A stretch of 64,000 nucleotides of DNA from Sinonovacula constricta (taxonomy: Eukaryota > Mollusca > Bivalvia > Cardiida > Solecurtidae): assembly GCA_007844125.1 (NCBI GenBank), contig CM017557.1, forward strand, positions 60,145,050 to 60,209,049. The letters run 5' to 3'. Made by a program: the position numbers and the translations under genes. Numbering within the stretch: position 1 is the stretch's first letter; each line of letters opens with the position of its first letter. This document shows positions 62,076 to 64,000 of the stretch, in pieces. Below the pieces are notes generated by a model that worked only from the letters and a program-made list of their open reading frames with translations, had not been told where the DNA came from and did not search any database.

Positions 62076-62190
62076 TTACTAACATTTCTTAACTTAAGCA
62101 TGAACGTAAGTTACGTTTACAAGATACGATTGAACGTAAGTCCGTCTTACTAAAGTTGCGTAAGTTCGTCACTTTTCGTACGTTTGCAAT
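62076..62190 (+). repeat. Left terminal/subterminal repeats of the Harbinger element
   Basis: TTACTAAC, then 'tgaacgtaagttacgtt', 'tgaacgtaagtccgtcttac' and 'gcgtaagttcgt'. The ACGTAAG/GTAAGTT word recurs at least four times. Compare the inverted series at 63855-64000. The repeats are imperfect, without one long clean terminal inverted repeat. Confidence 0.65.
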
Positions 62191-62324
62191 CGCAAGTCAC
62201 GGACACCGGAAGTGAAACGAGTACTCTTCAAAACGAAGAAATTCCGCGAAAAGCTGTCAGATTTTGACAGACGACATTTACTGTATTCAGCAATAAGATT
62301 TATGAAGTTAGAGAGAGGGGAAAA

Positions 62325-62466
62325 ATGGAAGAAAAAAAAGAAAGAGCAACTGGAGTGAGTTGGAAACAAATATGTTTATAGAAATAGTATCTGCCGCTCC
62401 AGTTGCACTTTCTTCTGCAGGTCGTGCAGGGGACAGAAATGCCTTTTGGCGAGATTGTGCCAACCA
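62325..62466 (+). CDS. Harbinger accessory protein, Myb/SANT-like DNA-binding, first exon
   Basis: An ATG-initiated frame encodes 47 residues: a basic start MEEKKRKSN, WSELETNMFIEIVSAAP, then a stretch ending AGDRNAFWRDCAN. It reaches either a perfect donor CA|GTAAGT at 62467 or an in-frame TAA two bases later. The spaced tryptophans and acidic first helix are typical of the Myb/SANT-like (trihelix) proteins encoded beside PIF/Harbinger transposases, which bind the element's ends and help the transposase into the nucleus. No second exon was recognised in the ~300 bp before the transposase remnant, so the domain is incomplete. Frame is intact in what remains. The assignment rests on motif and position within the element. 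Confidence 0.6.
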
Positions 62467-62775
62467 GTAAGTACAGAGCGATCTGATTTCTTACGTATTC
62501 TAACTTTTTATGAGTATTAATATTACTACTGAGATGAAGCAATTTTATAAAAAAAAATCATGAAAAAATATCTTTATAAAAATAACATTCTATATTCAGT
62601 TACGGTGAGTACAGTTTATATGGAGACTGTGGCTTAAAGTTTTATTTATGAACTACACATAATATATGAAGAAGGAATCAAAAGTATTCATTTATGGTGA
62701 GGGCTTCTTAAACTATTTGTAATGGAGTTACTTGATGGATAAATACACTGAAATCTACTATAACCACACTGACTA

Positions 62776-63851
62776 TTAAATAGCTGAAGTTTTTAAATAT
62801 GACCTGATGGTATTGACTCGTCTATTGATACTAGCAATGAATGCGTTGAAGAGCCGAGCAGAGGTGGCCTTTGATATGCCATGAAGGTCTGAAACCTCGG
62901 AAAAAAAGTCTCCCTTCCCAAGGTATCGAAGGCCAGAGAGTACCTGTGAAGTAAATCATTTGAAGAGATACATCTGCTCAATAGTAATAGCAATAAAAAA
63001 GTAAACACAAACCCTACATATTGTCTGTCAAAAGCTATCATACCATATGTTACTTTTTGAATACTTACCGACTGGAAATAAAATTTGTATATGTAACACT
63101 GTAACACTGTAACAATCCAACAATTATGAGGTTCCAACTCCATCATCAATGACGTTTTATATGTATGAATACCCACTATATTTTGGTATTGTATATTAAT
63201 AAAATACAAAAACAAAATAATAAGCAGGAGCTCAAACATATAATCTAATGGCGTGTCCTTCAAGCTTTCAGTTCTTTCAACTTGCGTTTGGTTAGATCAT
63301 TTAATTTAAAAAATAAGGCAGACATGAAGACGCTTGGTGGCCAGTAGAAACTTTCTTCAGCGTTGCACCAAGAACTTAAATTTATTAAATCCATGTTATC
63401 TTGTTAATCCTGTTCCAGAAATTCTTTCATATTCCGAGTGGACAGAAAACCAAAAATGTAAGCGTTTTACAAGTTCACAATGAGCATTCGCCATTTTGAC
63501 AGATTCTACTTCCTGTCAGTAAAAACCGCAACCTACTGTAAGTGCAAAAAGAACAGGACATATCCGATAGTACCGAAAAGTTTTAATTAAACGCATTTAA
63601 ACTAATAAATGAATTTAATAAAGTGGGGACGCACCTGAACCTCCGTCGACACATGGTGGCTTCTGTTGGTTTTCGGTCTTAAATCGGCATCTACCAATGC
63701 AATCAGATGTTGTATCGTTGCTTTGTTCAATCTGTATCGAGAGACTATTTCAACATCTCCAAATGGCCAAAATATCTGGTCTTTCTCTGAAAACTCGATC
63801 ATTTCTGTGATTTACAATCGACGCGTTGAAAATTGGAATGAATTCCGCCAT
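62776..63851 (-). pseudogene. HARBI1-like transposase, N-terminal exons only, frameshifted
   Basis: Exon 1 (63851-63635, minus) begins MAEFIPIFNASIV and continues NHRNDRVFRERPDI. One surplus base in a TTTT run near 63770 then shifts the frame. It resumes as GDVEIVSRYRLNKATIQHLI and runs on to STEVQ, ending at donor CAG|GTGCGT. Exon 2 (62943-62776) follows acceptor 'tttacttcacag' and reads VLSGLRYLGKGDFFSEVSDL, then HGISKATSARLF, to a stop after RSYLKTSAI. This is the N-terminal helix-turn-helix part of HARBI1-type transposases (RYRL, then a leucine-rich block, then LRYLGxGDF and SKATxxRLF). The ~200-residue DDE catalytic domain that should follow is absent. Non-functional. Confidence 0.8.
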
Positions 63852-63854
63852 GAC

Positions 63855-64000
63855 ACTTACGCAAGGTCTAGACCGTGCGTAAAGTTACGTTCAATTTTCT
63901 GCCTGATCGTAAGTTACAAAAGTTAAGTAAGACACCATTTGAACGTAAGTTTGAACGTACGCAAAACTTAGGGTGAAATCTTGCGTACGCAAGGTTAGTA
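63855..64000 (-). repeat. Right terminal/subterminal repeats of the Harbinger element
   Basis: Reading inward on the minus strand: TACTAACCTTGCGTACGC, 'ttgcgtacgttcaaacttac', 'gtcttacttaacttttgtaa', 'cttacgatc', then 'gaacgtaactttacgc'. The series parallels the left end (TTACTAAC, 'gaacgtaag', 'gtcttactaaagttgcgtaa'). It probably contains the transposase promoter, since the ATG at 63851 follows directly. Confidence 0.65.

Larger units (their letters stand above)
62073..64000. mobile_element. PIF/Harbinger DNA transposon, internally deleted
   Basis: The left end begins near TTACTAAC (62076) and the window closes with GTTAGTA, the inverse of TACTAAC, so the right end is probably at or just past base 64000. 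Both ends are dense in ACGTAAGTT-type words in mirrored orientation. Inside are the two genes typical of this superfamily: a Myb/SANT-like frame on + (62325) and a HARBI1-like transposase on - (63851 to 62776). The DDE nuclease part is missing, so the copy cannot move by itself. TTA/TAA target duplication is characteristic of the superfamily. Confidence 0.8.

Noticed and set aside
62793..63263. 156-codon minus-strand frame taken as one protein
   Set aside because: Its end overlaps transposase exon 2 in the wrong frame and it runs through the intron; the correct frame gives the HARBI1-like sequence.

Overview
Eukaryotic nuclear DNA, AT-rich (roughly two thirds A+T by eye) and dominated by non-coding sequence. 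Many tRNA-derived SINEs, minisatellites, long microsatellites and PIF/Harbinger remnants, with one multi-exon gene in 64 kb, suggest a molluscan, probably bivalve, genome. This is inference; no species can be named from the sequence. Most short open frames lie in repeats or AT-rich DNA and are not genes.

The best gene is a two-exon secreted peptide precursor on the + strand: promoter-like DNA 12300-12526, exon 1 coding 12527-12539, a 3.8 kb intron, exon 2 coding 16323-16753, polyA signal 16789. Exon 2 encodes two tandem six-cysteine modules whose spacing (C-x3-C-x2-C-x11/12-C-x3-C-x11-C) matches arthropod eclosion hormone. A dibasic KR separates the modules and a GRKR amidation/cleavage signal ends the second. 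Two broken fragments of exon 2, in opposite orientations, lie just downstream (17172-17410).

Layout: 0-12 kb, diverged repeats, a direct segmental duplication (2.66/4.85 kb), a SINE with target-site duplications, and a 140 bp GT run. 12-17.4 kb, the peptide gene and its fragments. 17.4-37 kb, dispersed repeats and SINEs plus a HARBI1-type transposase fragment at 29 kb. 37.9-42.5 kb, two tandem arrays: a 31 bp minisatellite with 155 bp higher-order period, and a 44/88 bp dimeric satellite. 44.6-44.9 kb, a GC-richer promoter-like island with a CTCF-like motif. 48.7-49.5 kb, a ~42 bp tandem repeat split by a TA run. 50.5-53 kb, clustered R1 repeats with small MITE-like elements. 55.9-56.1 kb, a large TA-centred palindrome. 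62.07-64.0 kb, an internally deleted PIF/Harbinger transposon with both characteristic open frames, adjoining a SINE that it appears to truncate.

Repeat names are local labels. R1: family with a ~95 bp core shared by two subfamilies (R1a, R1b). R2: copies at 7.6, 33.6 and 35.4 kb. R3: copies at 25.5, 32.7 and 39.7 kb. SINE-A to SINE-F: tRNA-derived families. Positions of diverged repeats are approximate, because all alignments were done by eye.
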